NCBI RefSeq assembly: GCF_004216905.1 | Contig: NZ_SGXJ01000001.1 | Span: 2,480,001-2,544,000 of the forward strand | Source of the DNA: Kribbella sp. VKM Ac-2569 | Lineage (GTDB): Bacteria > Actinomycetota > Actinomycetes > Propionibacteriales > Kribbellaceae | DNA: 64,000 nucleotides | Direction of reading: 5' to 3' | In this document: positions 43,340 to 52,003 of the stretch, in pieces | Layout of the letters: every line of letters begins with the position of its first letter | How positions within the stretch are numbered: position 1 is the first letter of the stretch | Translations under genes and position numbers: made by a program | Notes under the pieces: model-generated | Databases searched by the model: none | Told to the model about the DNA's origin: nothing | What the model saw: only the letters and a program-made list of their open reading frames with translations

Positions 43340-43355
43340 CTGCAAGAACTTGCAG
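43340..43355. promoter_or_regulatory. LacI-type operator CTGCAAGAACTTGCAG
   Basis: Perfect 7-bp arms CTGCAAG and CTTGCAG around AA. The inner GCAAGNNCTTGC is shared with the sites at 60442-60463 upstream of the paralogous lacI gene. It lies between this lacI gene and the sugar-ATPase gene. MalR-type regulators of Streptomyces recognise similar TTGCA-containing dyads (from family knowledge). Confidence 0.72.
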
Positions 43356-43411
43356 ACTGCGCACGGGTGTCCACAACGTGAACAGAACGGACACGTCACA
43401 CGCCGTACACC

Positions 43412-43441
43412 TTGTCAGGACGAGCAGTGCCGGGCGAGGAT
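43412..43441 (+). promoter_or_regulatory. Candidate promoter of the MsiK-type ATPase gene
   Basis: TTGTCA (43412-43417) and GAGGAT (43436-43441) are spaced by 18 bp. The leader that would follow contains two small hairpins (CCCCCGCTCGGGGG at 43451-43464 and CCGGCA/TGCCGG at 43484-43501) before the AAGGGAAAG ribosome site. Confidence 0.4.
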
Positions 43442-43519
43442 AGGCGGACTCCCCCGCTCGGGGGGAACCTTTACTCGGATCGTCCGGCACGTTCCTGCCG
43501 GTGAAGGGAAAGATCAGTC

Positions 43520-44599
<1,080 letters not shown>

Positions 44600-44615
44600 T
44601 CCTCAGCAGTCGCTG

Positions 44616-45596
44616 TTACCGGCCCCGGGTGGTTCCTCCACCTGGGGCCGGTCGCTTTTCCATCCGGTCCGCGGGGTCCATGTTGGTCTGCTTGAGCAGG
44701 TAGTGCGGGCGTTTCTTGGTCTCGTAGTAGATCCGGCCGATGTACTCGCCGATGACGCCGAGCATCACCATCTGCAGTCCGCCGAGCCCGGTGATCGCGG
44801 CGATCAGCGTGACGTACCCGGGCATCTCGACCCCGTGCACGATCGCGGCCACGATCACCCAGACGGCGTACCCGGCGGCCACCGCGGTCAGCAGCAGGCC
44901 GACGTAGATGGCCATCCGCAGCGGCTTGTTGTTGAAGGACAGCAGCCCGTCCAGCCCGTACTCCAGCAGCCGCCGGAACGTCCACCGGCTCTTCCGGTCC
45001 ACCGGCGGTTTCACGTTGTCGTACTCGAACAGGAGCGACTCGAACCCGATCCAGGCGAACAGCCCCTTCGAGAACCGGTTGTACTCGTTCAGCTCGAGCA
45101 GCCCGTCGACCGCGCGCCGCGACAGCAGCCGGAAGTCGCCGACCCCGTCCATCAGCTCGACGTCGGCCCATTTGTTGATCAGCCAGTAGTACGCCCGCGC
45201 GAACAGCGTCCGGGTCCCCGGGTCCCCGGTCCGGTTGCGGCGCGCGATCACCTGGTCGAACCCGCGCTCGTACTCCTGCAGCATCCGGCCGATCAGCTCC
45301 GGCGGGTGCTGCAGGTCCGCGTCCATGATCACCACGGCGTCGCCGGTCGCGTACCGCAGGCCGGCCAGCATCGCGGATTCCTTGCCGAAGTTCCGGCTGA
45401 ACGACAGATACCGGACCGATTCGTCGGTCGCTGCCAACTCGACCAGGGCCTCGAGCGTCCCATCAGCACTACCGTCGTCGACGTACACGATCTCGTACGG
45501 CCGCCCGGTCTCCTCGAGCTCGTGGCTGAGCGCCTGATGGAACCGCGAGATCACCTCGACCTCGTTGTAACACGGCACCACCAGACTCAACCGCAT
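44616..45596 (-). CDS. GT2 family glycosyltransferase (dolichol-phosphate mannosyltransferase/GtrB-like)
   Basis: A 326-aa membrane-linked glycosyltransferase. The GT-A domain (1-220) has DDGSADGT and the metal-binding DADLQHPPE; a Q-x-x-R-W-like motif is replaced by VDRKSRWTFRRL. Two C-terminal membrane helices (about 233-258 and 265-292) match the GtrB/ArnC group, which moves a sugar to polyprenyl phosphate. The start is ATG 45596 (MRLSLVVPCYNE) with GGGGA 5 nt upstream; ATG 45608 is possible. It is divergent from the YfhO gene, so a shared role in cell-wall glycan decoration is likely. Confidence 0.88.
   Translation of the reverse strand: MRLSLVVPCYNEVEVISRFHQALSHELEETGRPYEIVYVDDGSADGTLEALVELAATDESVRYLSFSRNFGKESAMLAGLRYATGDAVVIMDADLQHPPELIGRMLQEYERGFDQVIARRNRTGDPGTRTLFARAYYWLINKWADVELMDGVGDFRLLSRRAVDGLLELNEYNRFSKGLFAWIGFESLLFEYDNVKPPVDRKSRWTFRRLLEYGLDGLLSFNNKPLRMAIYVGLLLTAVAAGYAVWVIVAAIVHGVEMPGYVTLIAAITGLGGLQMVMLGVIGEYIGRIYYETKKRPHYLLKQTNMDPADRMEKRPAPGGGTTRGR
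44618..44652 (+). terminator. Terminator of the ATPase gene inside the end of the GT2 gene
   Basis: ACCGGCCCCGGGTGG (44618-44632) and CCACCTGGGGCCGGT (44638-44652) form a 15-bp stem with one mismatch, followed by CGCTTTTCC. It begins 18 bp after the ATPase stop and overlaps the last 12 codons of the convergent glycosyltransferase gene. Confidence 0.78.
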
Positions 45597-45701
45597 CGCT
45601 GTCCCCATCCGCCCCGTACGTCGACCATGATGCGATTCTTGTCCAGACCAGAACTACCCGCTAGCTTTGGCGACCGGGTGAGCGGAACGAAGGGGCGGCC
45701 A

Positions 45702-48236
45702 ATGGTTTCCGAGGACAGTGCCGAAGGAGGCGCTGAGGGAGGCGCTGACGGAAGGCCTGTGCGACGGCGCTCGGCACTACTGCCGGCTGCCGTCGCTGCT
45801 GTCGTGGTGGCGGCTGTGTTCGCCGCCTCCGGAATCATCCGCGGTACCTTTCCCTTCGGTTCGCTGTCCCGCAGTACCAACGATCTTGGCACTCAGTACA
45901 TCCCCTTCTTCGCCCATCTCTGGGACGTCCTGCACGGCCAGGCCCAGGGCGACCTGCTGTTCAACTGGCAGAGCGCCTTCGGCGTCGGCTTCCTCGCGGA
46001 CGTCGGGGTCGATCTCGGCAGCCCATTGTCCCTGCTGGTGGGTCTGTTCCCCCGCGACCAGATCGACCTCGCCGTCTACGTCGTCACCACGCTCAAGCTG
46101 AGCCTGGCCGCGGCCGCGATGGCCGCCGTACTTCTCAAGATGCATCCCGGCCCCCGTTGGGTTGCAGCAACCTTGGGCGTGTCGTACGGCGTCTGCGGCT
46201 GGGCACTCGACGACGGAGCCTACGTGCCGATGTGGCTGGACGGCCTGATCGCCCTGCCGATGTTCTTCCTGGTCGCCGAGTGGTCACTACGCCGGACCAA
46301 CCGGGTGCTGAGTGTGCTGGTGGTCGCCGTCTTCTGGCTGTCCAACTTCTACACCGCCTACATGGCAACGATCGCGGGTGGGATCTACCTGCTCGCCCGG
46401 CTGCTCAGCAGCGACCTGAGCTGGGCGCTGCGCCTCCGGTCGGTCGTCCGGCACGGCGTCTCGTTCGTGCTCGGCATCGCCTTGGTCGCGCCCATCCTGC
46501 TACCGATCGTCACCACCAACCGCGCCGCAACGCCGTCCCCGTCCGGGATCTTCCACGCCTCGGCGATGGACCTGTTCCTCTCCAGGCTGCTGCCGCTGTC
46601 CGAGGGCGTCGGCCGGACCGCCAGCCTGTACGTCGGAACGATCGCCCTCCTGCTCGCGCTGACGATGCCGTTCAACAAGTTCGTCCCCTGGCGGCCGAAA
46701 GCGGTCTGGGTGATCACGACCGCCCTGATGGCGCTGTCGTTCCGCTGGGCGCCGACGCAGGAGTTCTGGCACGCGTTCGACACCCCCAACGGCAGCCAGT
46801 ACCGCGAGGCGTTCGTGCTCTGCGGTGTGCTCGTCGTGGTCGCGTGGATCTCGGTCGCCCACAAGCTGCCCGGGCCGATCGCCCTGCTGGGCGGTGCGGT
46901 CCTGCTGGCGCTGATCGCCGTACTGTCCGACGGCAGTCCGCTGCTGACCGAGCACTGGATGGAGGTGCTGATCGCGTCCGGTGCGGTGACCTTGGTTGCG
47001 TTCGGCACCATCTGGACGTTGCGCCGGTTCCCGAGGACACGCCGGGTGAAGTGGCCGGTCGCCGCTGCGTTCGCCGTACTGCTGGTGGTCGTGGCAGCGG
47101 AGACCACTTGGACCGCAGTCATTACCGACGAGCAGCGCTCGAAGGTTCTCAGCACCTCGAATGCCCCGTGGGACGACAAGCAGACCACGCGGTACGACGC
47201 GCTGCGGGAGGCCGACGGCTGGCCGGAGTACCGGACCGACCCGGGGACCTCCGTCACGCCGAACGACCCGATTCTGCTCGGCGGACAGGGCGCCGGCCTG
47301 TACAGCAGCCTGTTGCCGCACTCGCTGAACGAGATGATGACATCGCTCGGCTTCGGCTGGTCCGGGTACGGTCGCGCGGCGCGCACGCTCGACAACCCGG
47401 TGACCGACACGATCTTCTCGGTGGGCGCCCGGATGCACCTCGTCGACGGCAACCCGAAGATCACCCGAGCAACGGTTCCACCGCTGGTCACAGTACGGCG
47501 CCGGCTCGATGAGGCGGTCCCTTTCGATATCAACGCGCCGAACGCGTACGCCGCCCAGGAGCGCTTGCTCGGGACCAAGGTGTACGACGTCCCGGAGTAC
47601 AAGGGCACCCGGTTCGCGACCGGTGACGTCAAACTGGTCGCGGCCTGCAAGCCGGGTAGCTCGGCGTACCTGTTCATGCCGCGGGTCGGCGGCCGCGCCC
47701 GGCTGGCCGACGGCGAGTGGCACGAGCTGAGCTCGACGCGCCGGCCCGGGATCAACACCAGCAGCGCGATGATCGGGCTCGGCACCGTGCCGGCGAGCGG
47801 GGTTGTGCTGGTCGAGGTCAACTTCGGCGACGCTCCGCAGGGCATTCCGCCGCGGAACGCCCTCGGCTGCCTCGACCAGCAAGCCTTGCGCAGCGCGGTC
47901 AAGAAGCTGCGGGCGAGTGGGGCGACGGACGTGGAGACGAGCGGTCATTCCCTCCACGCGACGCTGCCCGCGGGTAGCAAGGGCTGGGCGGTGGTCGGCG
48001 TACCGAAGATCGACGGCTGGACCTGCAAGGTCGCCGGCGGCAAGCCGCAGACCCCGCGGAACTTCGGCGGCCTGATCGCTGTCCCGCTGACCGGTACGGC
48101 GGACCGGGTGGACTGCACGTTCGTGCCGCCGGGGCTCCGCCGCGGGCTGGCGATCGGTGCGGCCGCCGCCGTTGCCACGCTCGGGATCGCGTTGATCGGC
48201 GCAGTATGGCGACGGCGGCGGCGCTCCGCTAGTTGA
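45702..48236 (+). CDS. YfhO-family large membrane protein
   Basis: An 844-aa integral membrane protein with about 12-13 hydrophobic segments in the first 480 residues, a large extracytoplasmic domain (about 490-805) and a last helix before a basic RRRRR tail. Family signatures include LGTQYIPFFAHLWDVLHGQ, LPMFFLVAEW and FYTAYMATIAGGIYL. YfhO proteins are GT-C-like and in Gram-positives are needed to add sugars to lipoteichoic or other wall polymers from a polyprenyl-phosphate donor. That fits the divergent GtrB-like transferase gene. ATG 45702 with AAGGGGCGG is used; the frame is open far upstream into the GT2 gene. Confidence 0.83.
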   Translation: MVSEDSAEGGAEGGADGRPVRRRSALLPAAVAAVVVAAVFAASGIIRGTFPFGSLSRSTNDLGTQYIPFFAHLWDVLHGQAQGDLLFNWQSAFGVGFLADVGVDLGSPLSLLVGLFPRDQIDLAVYVVTTLKLSLAAAAMAAVLLKMHPGPRWVAATLGVSYGVCGWALDDGAYVPMWLDGLIALPMFFLVAEWSLRRTNRVLSVLVVAVFWLSNFYTAYMATIAGGIYLLARLLSSDLSWALRLRSVVRHGVSFVLGIALVAPILLPIVTTNRAATPSPSGIFHASAMDLFLSRLLPLSEGVGRTASLYVGTIALLLALTMPFNKFVPWRPKAVWVITTALMALSFRWAPTQEFWHAFDTPNGSQYREAFVLCGVLVVVAWISVAHKLPGPIALLGGAVLLALIAVLSDGSPLLTEHWMEVLIASGAVTLVAFGTIWTLRRFPRTRRVKWPVAAAFAVLLVVVAAETTWTAVITDEQRSKVLSTSNAPWDDKQTTRYDALREADGWPEYRTDPGTSVTPNDPILLGGQGAGLYSSLLPHSLNEMMTSLGFGWSGYGRAARTLDNPVTDTIFSVGARMHLVDGNPKITRATVPPLVTVRRRLDEAVPFDINAPNAYAAQERLLGTKVYDVPEYKGTRFATGDVKLVAACKPGSSAYLFMPRVGGRARLADGEWHELSSTRRPGINTSSAMIGLGTVPASGVVLVEVNFGDAPQGIPPRNALGCLDQQALRSAVKKLRASGATDVETSGHSLHATLPAGSKGWAVVGVPKIDGWTCKVAGGKPQTPRNFGGLIAVPLTGTADRVDCTFVPPGLRRGLAIGAAAAVATLGIALIGAVWRRRRRSAS

Positions 48237-49218
48237 CGTCGCGGCGGTGGAAGACCCAGCCGCCGAGCAGGACCACGACCACGGTGAAGATCGCCAGGTA
48301 CCAGGCGCCGTGCTCGAACGAAAGCGTTTTCTGCACGTAGTCGCAGGCGTAGCTGCCGTCACTACCGGACTTGCATTCCGTCACGTAGTACTGCGCGTCG
48401 TGCCTGACGAAGGCGTCGAAGTTGAGTTTCACCAACCATGGCTGAGCTTTCTCCAGGAACGCGGCGAACACGCCCTCGGCGAGGACCAGGTACGCCATCA
48501 CGACACCGATCGCGGCAGCGGTGTGCCGGAGCAGTAGGCCGACGACGCTGCCGAGCGCGGCCGCCAGTGCGGTCGTCACTACGGCGCGACCGCCGATCGC
48601 GGACAGGTCACCCCAGACCTTCCCCGTCGTACTCGCGGTGTCACCCAGCCTGTCGACGATGAGGAAGGTGCCGATCAGTATGACGGCCAGTACTACCGCG
48701 GCGATCGGCACGAACCCTGTCGCGGCCGCGAGCAGCTTGCTGCCGTAGACCCGGAGCCGACGCGGCTCGAACGTCAACCAGTTGCCGATTGCACCGGAAC
48801 TGAACTCGGCGCCGAGGAAACTGGCGCCGATCAGGAACGCCGCGAACGCCAGGAAGTACGACGAACCGTGCAGCAGGTCCGGCATGATCTGGGCGAACAC
48901 GGTCGGCGGCTTGCCGAAGTCCCCCGGCTTGGGCTCGGAGTACGAGCACATCTCCTCGAGCTTCGGTTTCGGGTTGGGCTGCGTCTTCCAGTCCGCCTCG
49001 CATTGCGTGCGCATCTCTTCCGCGTGCTCGACCCAGTCCTTGTGCGCCATCTCGTACTGCTGCTGGGCCTGCCGCTCCTCGGCGGCGGACAACGGCTGGG
49101 AGTCGAACCAGGTGGCGACCAGCAACAGGATCGTGATCAGGAACAGGCCTGCGAGACCGACCGCCGTCAAACGGCGCGCCATCAGCCGGCGGAGCTCGAC
49201 CTTGGTCAGGCGGATCAT
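48229..49218 (-). CDS. ABC exporter permease (ABC-2 type)
   Basis: A 329-aa membrane protein with six expected helices: one near residues 18-38, a large soluble loop (about 40-115) with five charged repeats, then FLAFAAFLIGASFLGAEFSSGAIGNWLTFEPRRLRVYGSKL, the ABC-2 permease hallmark. It pairs with the ATPase encoded just upstream (TGATG stop/start overlap). Such pairs export lipids, peptides or drugs; substrate unknown. ATG 49218 is chosen over the GTG one codon earlier. Its 3' end overlaps the YfhO gene by 8 bp. Confidence 0.83.
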   Translation of the reverse strand: MIRLTKVELRRLMARRLTAVGLAGLFLITILLLVATWFDSQPLSAAEERQAQQQYEMAHKDWVEHAEEMRTQCEADWKTQPNPKPKLEEMCSYSEPKPGDFGKPPTVFAQIMPDLLHGSSYFLAFAAFLIGASFLGAEFSSGAIGNWLTFEPRRLRVYGSKLLAAATGFVPIAAVVLAVILIGTFLIVDRLGDTASTTGKVWGDLSAIGGRAVVTTALAAALGSVVGLLLRHTAAAIGVVMAYLVLAEGVFAAFLEKAQPWLVKLNFDAFVRHDAQYYVTECKSGSDGSYACDYVQKTLSFEHGAWYLAIFTVVVVLLGGWVFHRRDVN

Positions 49219-50138
49219 CACAGCCCCTCGCCTTCGGTGAGCTCGAGGAAGACCGACTCGAGGTCGGCGCGGACCGGGGCCAGCTCGGACACATACAGCT
49301 CCTGGTGGGCGAGGCGCCGTGTCACGTCGGCAGGATCCGGCGCGCCTTCGACGAGCAGATAGTTGCCGTCCGCACGAACCGTCATACCGGCGGCGGTCAG
49401 GATGCGGGTCGCGGCCTCGTGGTTGTTGACGGCCACCTTGACGGTCGGCGCCGTACCGCCGCCGATCACCTCCGCGACCGTGCCGGACGCGAGCAGGCGG
49501 CCGTGACCGATGATCGACACGGTGTCGGCTACCTGCTCGACCTCGGCCAGGATGTGGCTGCTGACGAGGACCGTCTTGCCCTGCTCACCGAGTGCGCGCA
49601 TGGTCTCGCGGATCTCCCGGATACCGGCCGGGTCGAGGCCGTTGGTCGGCTCGTCGAAGATCAGCAGGTCGGGCTCCTTGAGCAGCGTGGCCGCGATCGC
49701 CAGCCGCTGCTTCATGCCCAGCGAGTAGGCCCGGAACCGGTCCTTGCCCCGTTCGCCGAGTGAGGTCCGCTCCAGCACCTCACCGACCCGGGCGCGCGGG
49801 GCGCCGATCGCCTCGGCGAGCAACTCCAGGTTCTTCTGCCCGGTGAACGCCGGGAAGAACTTCGGCGACTCGACGATCGCGCCGATCCGCCCGACCACCT
49901 CCGGCAACTGCGCCGGCACCGGCCGTCCGAACACCGTCATCGTTCCCGCGTCGGCGCGCACCAGCCCGAGCAGCATCCGGATCGACGTGGTCTTCCCCGA
50001 CCCGTTCGGCCCGAGGAACCCATGCACCCCACCGGACGGAACCTCCAGATCCAGCCCCTGCACCGCCACCACCTTGCGCCCCCGCCGGGTCCGGTACGTC
50101 TTGCGCAACCCGCGCGTACTGATGGCCACGTCGGACAT
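49218..50138 (-). CDS. ABC exporter ATP-binding protein
   Basis: A 306-aa ATPase of the BcrA/NodI-type exporter group (CcmA/DrrA-like). Walker A is GPNGSGKT (42-49), the signature YSLGMKQR is the variant usual for this group, Walker B is LLIFDEPTNGLDP, and the C-terminal extension (about 225-306) is the DrrA-type domain. It drives the permease encoded next. ATG 50138 (MSDVAIST) follows GAGGGGTGGGG; the longer open frame runs into the CsoR promoter region and is not used. Confidence 0.9.
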   Translation of the reverse strand: MSDVAISTRGLRKTYRTRRGRKVVAVQGLDLEVPSGGVHGFLGPNGSGKTTSIRMLLGLVRADAGTMTVFGRPVPAQLPEVVGRIGAIVESPKFFPAFTGQKNLELLAEAIGAPRARVGEVLERTSLGERGKDRFRAYSLGMKQRLAIAATLLKEPDLLIFDEPTNGLDPAGIREIRETMRALGEQGKTVLVSSHILAEVEQVADTVSIIGHGRLLASGTVAEVIGGGTAPTVKVAVNNHEAATRILTAAGMTVRADGNYLLVEGAPDPADVTRRLAHQELYVSELAPVRADLESVFLELTEGEGL

Positions 50139-50293
50139 CCCCACCCCTCTCGTCGTTGAGCAGACGCACAGCGTGACAGGTTTGTTCACCCCCCGCACCC
50201 AAGCCCCGCAACCGGCCCAGTGCACCCCAACCGGCGCCACTGCACAGGCAATAACCTGCGCCACCCCACCAGCCCCTGTCCAAGCCCCTTCAG

Positions 50294-50379
50294 ATACCCC
50301 TGGCCGGTATTGGCGGAGGACTTGCGTTCTATACCCGTAGGGGGTAACTTCTTGGGCGTGGAGATACCCCGGAGGGGTA
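50294..50379 (+). promoter_or_regulatory. csoR promoter with CsoR operators
   Basis: A promoter TTGCGT (50322-50327) / 17 bp / TAACTT (50345-50350) encloses the dyad ATACCCGTAGGGGGTAA (50331-50347). A second, better dyad ATACCCCGGAGGGGTA (50364-50379) lies in the leader, and a weaker copy ATACCCC...GGTAT is at 50294-50310. The TACCC/GGGTA form with a G/C-rich centre is the known CsoR box type. Copper would release CsoR from both and switch on the whole operon. Confidence 0.82.
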
Positions 50380-50403
50380 GCTGAGGCGAGAAGAGGGCGC
50401 GAG

Positions 50404-50706
50404 ATGACCACCGATGAGGGACATGTGCACGGATACACCGCTGAGAAGAGCAGTCATCTGAAGCGGTTGCGGCGGATCGAGGGGCAGGTTCGCGGTCTGC
50501 AGCGGATGGTCGAGGAGGACAAGTACTGCATCGACATCCTGACCCAGGTGTCGGCGGCCACGAAGGCGTTGCAGTCGTTCTCGCTGGAGCTGCTCGACGA
50601 GCACCTCTCGCACTGCGTGGTCGAGGCCGCGCAGAAGGGTGGCCCCGAGGCCGACGAGAAGGTCCGCGAGGCCTCCGACGCCATCGCCCGCCTCGTCCGA
50701 AGCTGA
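50404..50706 (+). CDS. csoR: CsoR copper-sensing repressor
   Basis: A 100-aa all-helical repressor of the CsoR/RcnR fold. The Cu(I) triad of CsoR is intact with the same spacing as in the mycobacterial protein: C42, H67 and C71. The N-terminal HLKRLRRIEGQVRGLQRMV helix is the DNA-binding stretch. It heads the copper operon and sits 25 bp after its own operator, so it is autoregulated. ATG is preceded by GAGGGCGCG, a weak ribosome site. Confidence 0.95.
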   Translation: MTTDEGHVHGYTAEKSSHLKRLRRIEGQVRGLQRMVEEDKYCIDILTQVSAATKALQSFSLELLDEHLSHCVVEAAQKGGPEADEKVREASDAIARLVRS

Positions 50707-50770
50707 ACCACCTTCGTCCAGCTGAACCACATCTCCAACAATCACCCCATTTCGAGCAAGGAGCCTTGAT

Positions 50771-50992
50771 ATGAGCACCACTACGACCTACTCCGTCTCC
50801 GGTATGACCTGCGGCCACTGCACTTCGGCTGTCACCGAGGAGCTCAGCAAGCTTGTCGGTGTCCAGGACGTGAAGATCGACCTCGTCGCGGGCGGCACCT
50901 CCGCGGTGCACGTGACGAGTGAGTCCGCTCTCGACGCGGCCGCCGTACGCGACGCCGTCGACGAGGCGGGCTACGAACTGGCAGCGTCGTGA
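50771..50992 (+). CDS. copZ: CopZ-like copper chaperone
   Basis: A 73-aa HMA-domain protein with the Cu(I) motif M12-T-C14-G-H-C17 and the usual beta-alpha-beta-beta-alpha-beta layout. The His in the CGHC loop is typical of chaperones that hand copper to P-type ATPases. An AAGGAG ribosome site lies 9 nt upstream of the ATG. The stop overlaps the next start by 4 bp (GTGA). It probably delivers cytosolic Cu(I) to CopA encoded further down. Confidence 0.93.
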   Translation: MSTTTTYSVSGMTCGHCTSAVTEELSKLVGVQDVKIDLVAGGTSAVHVTSESALDAAAVRDAVDEAGYELAAS

Positions 50993-51987
50993 GCCGGGCC
51001 GTCGCGCTCCGGCTCGGCGCGTTCGCCGGTGCGGTGGTGCTGGCCTTCGGGGCGGCGTACGGCATCGGCTCCGCGATCGATCCGATCGCGGCGGCCGACG
51101 ACACCTCCGCGGCACCGGCCCACGGAGAGGAGATGGGTGGCATGGAGCAGACTGCAGGCACCTCGGAACACGGTGGACACGAGTCGGCCGGGCAACTGCC
51201 CGGACTGGCGGTGTCGGACGCGGGCTACACGTTCGCGCCGGCGAAGACGTCCTTCACCAGCGGTACGCAGACCGAGTTGCGCTTCACGATCCAAGGACCG
51301 GACGGCAAGCCGGTCACGAAGTACACGAAGACCCACGAGAAGGACCTGCACCTGATCGTGGTACGCCGGGACCTGTCCGGGTTCCACCACGTGCACCCCA
51401 CGCTGGCGGCGGACGGGACGTGGAGCATCCCGTTCACGTTCACCGCCGGCGGAACCTGGCGGCTGTACGCCGACTTCAAGCCGGCCGGCCACGACAGCAC
51501 GATCACCCTCGGCACGGATGTGAACGTCACCGGTCTATACGTCCCGGTCCCGGTCGCCGAGCCGGCGAGCATCTACAGCTTCGACGGGTACGACGTGACG
51601 CTGCAGGGCACCCCGGTCGCCGGTAACGAGTCCGAGCTGACGTTCACGATCAGCCGGGGCGGCAAGCCCGTCAAGGATCTGCAGCCGTACCTGGGCGCCT
51701 TCGGGCACCTGGTCTCGTTGCGCGGCGGAGACCTCGCCTACCTCCACACCCATCCGGCGCAGGAAGCGACGGCGGGGATGAAGGGCGGACCGGGGATCAC
51801 GTTCGCCACGACCTTCCCGACTGCCGGCACGTACAGCCTGTTCCTGGACTTCCAGCACGCGGGCAAGGTCCACACCGCCGAGTTCACCGTGAAGGTGGGC
51901 TCCACCGGGACCGCGATCGTCCCGCCAACCGCCGTACCGACTGCAAGCAAGACCCCTGGGCACGCCGAAACGCCCCACGGCCACTGA
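50989..51987 (+). CDS. Membrane-anchored His/Met-rich copper-operon protein
   Basis: A 332-aa protein that starts with a signal-anchor (about 8-28), followed by a His/Met/Glu-rich segment (residues 40-70: [10 protein letters not shown] and HGGHESAG). It then has two immunoglobulin-like domains, each with His clusters ([43 protein letters not shown]), and ends with HAETPHGH. It looks like an extracytoplasmic copper-binding protein. Similar genes accompany copZ/copA in actinobacteria but have no established function. The start is GTG, coupled to the copZ stop. Confidence 0.72.
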   Translation: MSRAVALRLGAFAGAVVLAFGAAYGIGSAIDPIAAADDTSAAPAHGEEMGGMEQTAGTSEHGGHESAGQLPGLAVSDAGYTFAPAKTSFTSGTQTELRFTIQGPDGKPVTKYTKTHEKDLHLIVVRRDLSGFHHVHPTLAADGTWSIPFTFTAGGTWRLYADFKPAGHDSTITLGTDVNVTGLYVPVPVAEPASIYSFDGYDVTLQGTPVAGNESELTFTISRGGKPVKDLQPYLGAFGHLVSLRGGDLAYLHTHPAQEATAGMKGGPGITFATTFPTAGTYSLFLDFQHAGKVHTAEFTVKVGSTGTAIVPPTAVPTASKTPGHAETPHGH

Positions 51988-52003
51988 GAGGAGGCACATC
52001 ATC

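Noticed and set aside
44703..45701. N-terminal extension of the YfhO frame by 333 codons
   Set aside because: The extension overlaps the whole GT2 gene on the other strand and has shadow composition; ATG 45702 has a ribosome site.
46385..48362. Two overlapping long minus-strand frames (505 and 620 aa)
   Set aside because: They are antisense to the YfhO gene, which has consistent membrane helices and a good start; the shadows have none.
50139..50438. Extended N-terminus of the ABC exporter ATPase
   Set aside because: The extra 100 codons cross the CsoR operators and promoter, and the ATG at 50138 begins the normal ABC domain.
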